From Batillaria attramentaria (taxonomy: Eukaryota > Mollusca > Gastropoda > Batillariidae): DNA of 64,000 nt. Below the pieces are notes generated by a model. It was given only the letters and a program-made list of their open reading frames with translations, had not been told where the DNA came from and made no database searches. The translations under genes and the position numbers were made by a program. Position 1 is the stretch's first letter, and every line of letters begins with the position of its first letter. This document shows, piece after piece, positions 61,311 through 64,000 of the stretch. The stretch spans positions 907,001-971,000 of the forward strand of contig JACVVK020000204.1 of NCBI GenBank assembly GCA_018292915.2. The letters are read 5' to 3'.

Positions 61311-62460
61311 CTTCTTGATAATTTTACTCAAACCTGGGAAAATAAGATTTACTCTAGTGAGAGGTTTGCAGTTTACAGCCAGTTTACAGCCAGGCACTTG
61401 AACCAGAACGATATTTGTTCCAGATCAGTATAAAGAAGTTCGGAAACTGATTCATTTCCGACTTGGTATTTCTGAGTTGATGTCTGTGCGGAGAATGCGG
61501 GCGAAGTGCGTTTTTGCCAGAAAACGTTCCTTTGAACGTTTTTCTAGTGCAATTTTTTTTCGGGAAAACTAACTTACAACTTATACACGCCATTTACAAC
61601 TTACAGGCTTTCATCCATTCACATCACAAAAAGGCTTCCGCAATAAATACCTCTGGAGTGTGATAATTCAGTGAAACCAGAAAACCTATCACATGACTGA
61701 AACAGTTGACTTAAGATAAACTTTACTGTCACAATTATATTTCGATTTCAATGCACCGTACAAGTACATACCTCATCAGGGTGACAAGGGGGAAAAATAC
61801 AGACACCGCAACAGCAAGTACCAGAGATGTTGCCTCCTTCAATGGACAAGTAAAATGTGAACTAACTCGTACACTGACTACTAGGTGAACAAGTGAACTC
61901 AATTCAGGTATCACACGTAAAAAGCATGCAACCAATGGTTCATGACTGGCTCTGCAAGTTAGATACAGAGACCAGCAGGCAGTGTATTTTGTTCATGCAT
62001 GACTGACTTTCCACACTCATCCTCCCATTCACACTATGCCCCTCAGTCTACGTGCTCTGTGTGTGTGTGTGTGTGTTCAACTTCATCTACTGACATACTA
62101 ACCTATACACACTAATCACCAAATACTAATTAACTAATATACTAAAAACTATTTAATTACTTATAGGAAATAATTATAGGAATAATTCACTCTGCCAAAT
62201 CCAACCCCCCCCCCCCCCCCCCTCTTGATGTCCTCGTTATTAAACTCGGACACTAAAAACTCGAGAAACTTATGAAACGGACAGACGGAAACCACATAAT
62301 GACTCATCATACACTCTACCATAACTCATGTACTGAAGCACGACTAAACTAACGATTTACGAAACTGCTTTACGAATACACAACTGTCTACTGTACTCTT
62401 ACATTAGAAGTATAACATGACACTATATAGCAGGGGCACTATTCAATCGCTGGTCTTCCA
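61311..62460. other. Non-coding stretch, nothing recognised
   Basis: AT-rich. Short (GT)n at about 62056-62075 and a C-run at 62205-62222. No family resemblance in any frame. Confidence 0.5.
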
Positions 62461-62469
62461 ACCGTTCTC

Positions 62470-63410
62470 AGTCTAACTGGACTATTATTTTCAAAATCAG
62501 CGAGGAAATAGCTGCGACTATTTCACTTGGCATTTCTCTGAAAATACCTGACTTAACCAAGTCCTCCAGGCGATCAACTTTCTTTTCCCAGTCTGACTTA
62601 GCGACTTGCTGAGCCAACACAAACTCGTTTGATCTCTGCCATGCAGGGCGCTGCCTGACACGGGTAGACCTTCCTCGATGTCAGTGCTATCTGCATCATC
62701 TACATCATCCCCCTCAACACTGACTACTCTGTTTCCATCATCTTTTCTCCGATCGCCTACTTTGTGACCACTGGGACTACTTAACCCCCTGCCATCTCCA
62801 AGAACAGGTCGATGACCGTCATCACCGTTAAGGTTGGTAGGATCCCTGTCTACAACAACAGAACCACGATCGTCACCGGGATGCTGCTGAGAACCTTTAT
62901 GACTCTCCTGTCCCTGCCCCGTCTTAACAGTCTGTGGCGCTGATGAGCTAGTGTTATCAACTTGGGGTATGGGACTGCCATGGCTTTCTTCACTTCAACT
63001 ATCACTTCATCTCCTTCATCCACTATACTCTCGTCACCTTCAGTATCTCGAACTGAGGGTTAGTTCTCGTCTCGTCCGGAAGCCTTGTGGCGTCTTGAGC
63101 GGGGTGCTGGTACAGGTTTACTGCGTGCTGGCGGAACTGAGACGCTTGAGGTAGTAGTAGAACTTGTATCACTTCTCTTCACCTGACGCTCGTCAATGGG
63201 TAGGGAGCCGATCTGTAACAGTTGATTCCTGTGCAGAGTCCTCTTGCACTTCTGATCTGTCTCTTTTCTCACTACGTACACCGGGATGTCGGCATTGGGC
63301 TGAGACTCGACCAAGTACGGATCGTCCTCCCACTTGTCGCTGAGTTTGTGCTTCCCTTCAAAGGCCAGGATGCGCACAAGAACTCGATCCCCAGGTTGTA
63401 ATACGGCCTG
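62470..63410 (-). pseudogene. Ty3/Gypsy-like pol C-terminus (integrase tail) with extension
   Basis: The minus strand from about 63410: RILAFEGKHKLSDKWEDDPYLVESQPN, VYVVRKETD and RTLHRNQLLQIG, which is the GPY/F-like DNA-binding end of Gypsy integrases (a K-L-x-x-K-W-E-x-x-P-Y-x-V pattern and H-R-N-x-L). A Ser/Pro-rich spacer follows, ending at 63060, then further coding-like sequence in other frames down to 62470 (helix with EKKVDRLEDLVKSG). The catalytic domains upstream are missing. It lies next to LTR-like DNA at 63885-64000. Confidence 0.7.
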
Positions 63411-63460
63411 TCTTTACGCTCCTTAATCGGCTCCTTAATCGGCAATTGAAAATTGTCTGT

Positions 63461-63855
63461 GTTTTGATGAGAACTTAAGCTATTATAGTCTTAAAGTACT
63501 TTTCACGCTCTTTTGAATGCAATTTGTTTGAAGTTTGTAGCTATTGTCTTACGCCTGCTATAGTTAGTTTTCTGTGTGCTAACAAACACAGATTTCGCCG
63601 CTACGCGAATATCTTGCCTCTTTTCTGCTGCGAGCGGCCGTTGCTTTCTTTGGGGGCCGCGCTGGGCGCATAAAGAGCCGCGAGCCACGGTTCGCTGCAC
63701 GCTCACACTCTCGCTCTCAGCCCTGCCGCTTGTGACTGCGTTTGTTTTGTACCCTGTTTGTTGTTTTCCTGTTGTAATAAAACTCATGTCATAGCGACCG
63801 CTGTGTTTGCCCCCCCGCCTGCATCAACTGGACCCTCCCTGGGCACCCGGTTACA
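63461..63855 (+). mobile_element. Possible short LTR (solo)
   Basis: Begins TGTGTTTTGATG, contains a polyA signal (AATAAAA, about 63776) followed by a short region, and ends CACCCGGTTACA. The order promoter-polyA-TACA is LTR-like. I see no matching partner in the window and no secure duplication, so this is tentative. A GC-rich piece with GGGCCGCGCTGGGCGCATAA lies centrally. Confidence 0.3.
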
Positions 63856-63884
63856 AACGTTCTAACTGACTGACTCTCTGTCTA

Positions 63885-64000
63885 AACCAGGAGTACAAAT
63901 TTACTTAACCGTTAATTTACATAACTGTTCCGACTAGTACTTTTAACTATCATATCTCTTAAAATACATCAAACTCACAAGTATCTTCCTACAGTTCTCT
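63885..64000. repeat. Fragment matching the LTR-like sequence of 17228-18523
   Basis: GTCTAAACCAGGAGTA, TAACTGTTC, TAACTATCA, ATCTCTTA and ATCTTCCTAC appear in the same order as at 17900-18040. It runs off the window end. Confidence 0.75.

Overview
This is eukaryotic animal DNA. It has no operons or ribosome binding sites. It carries tRNA-derived SINEs, several non-LTR retrotransposons, long (CA/GT)n microsatellites, splice-bounded exons and one giant virus-like DNA transposon. The mix (two tRNA-SINE families, 2A-bearing LINEs, Polinton/Maverick) would fit a marine invertebrate, probably a mollusc; that placement is inference. Almost all recognisable coding sequence belongs to mobile elements. 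The host genes I can support are an orphan LDL-receptor class A exon (34201-34326, +) and some weak exon candidates on the minus strand between 24.5 and 27.95 kb.

The centrepiece is a complete Polinton/Maverick at 44772-60114 (15,343 bp). It is bounded by terminal inverted repeats starting AGTAGTATAAGTTGCG and by a perfect 6-bp target duplication AACGAT (44766-44771 and 60115-60120). All convincing genes read on the minus strand, from right to left: packaging ATPase, small basic protein, 272-aa protein, chromodomain integrase, membrane protein, penton-like minor capsid, pX-like core protein, double-jelly-roll major capsid, adenain-like protease, PC4-like DNA-binding protein, a small His-rich ORF, a CARD protein, and protein-primed DNA polymerase B with an N-terminal zinc-finger region and a small intron. 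Virion genes are packed with overlaps (three ATGA junctions). PC4, CARD and PolB have their own upstream TATA-like boxes. Frameshifts in PolB, integrase, major capsid (two) and the small basic protein suggest decay, or partly homopolymer sequencing error. The most unusual gene is the CARD protein (51307-51840): a death-fold domain, a PPAY motif and a four-cysteine A20-like finger, which suggests captured host innate-immunity or apoptosis machinery.

The rest is a well-preserved record of nested insertions. One LINE family (here LINE-A; ORF1 with an L1-ORF1-like domain, then APE endonuclease and RT) occurs four times. Copy 1 (about 7.98-19.64 kb) was broken successively by a TIR element with a Harbinger-like transposase scrap (8255-9501), an L2/CR1-like LINE 3' end (10372-11128), SINE-A (11180-16075, itself split by a 4.4-kb DNA transposon holding a 2.9-kb near-perfect palindrome), a Gypsy-like LTR (17228-18523) and SINE-B (18571-18741). 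Copy 2 (34.5-39.1 kb) retains a viral-type 2A motif at the ORF1 N-terminus. Copy 3 (39.33-39.71 kb) is an ORF1 scrap next to an L1/Tx1-like LINE (39.7-42.65 kb) that lacks the RT catalytic core. Copy 4 (43.37-44.75 and 60.22-61.2 kb) is the target into which the Polinton jumped, precisely inside its SINE-B; the matching unfilled site survives in copy 1 near 18635.

Other stretches are simple repeats (notably a 2.2-kb poly(C)-studded minisatellite at 20.63-22.85 kb), MITEs, a CpG-rich CGTACG/CGTGCG block at 43.5-44.4 kb, a degenerate Gypsy pol end at 62.47-63.41 kb, and anonymous non-coding DNA.
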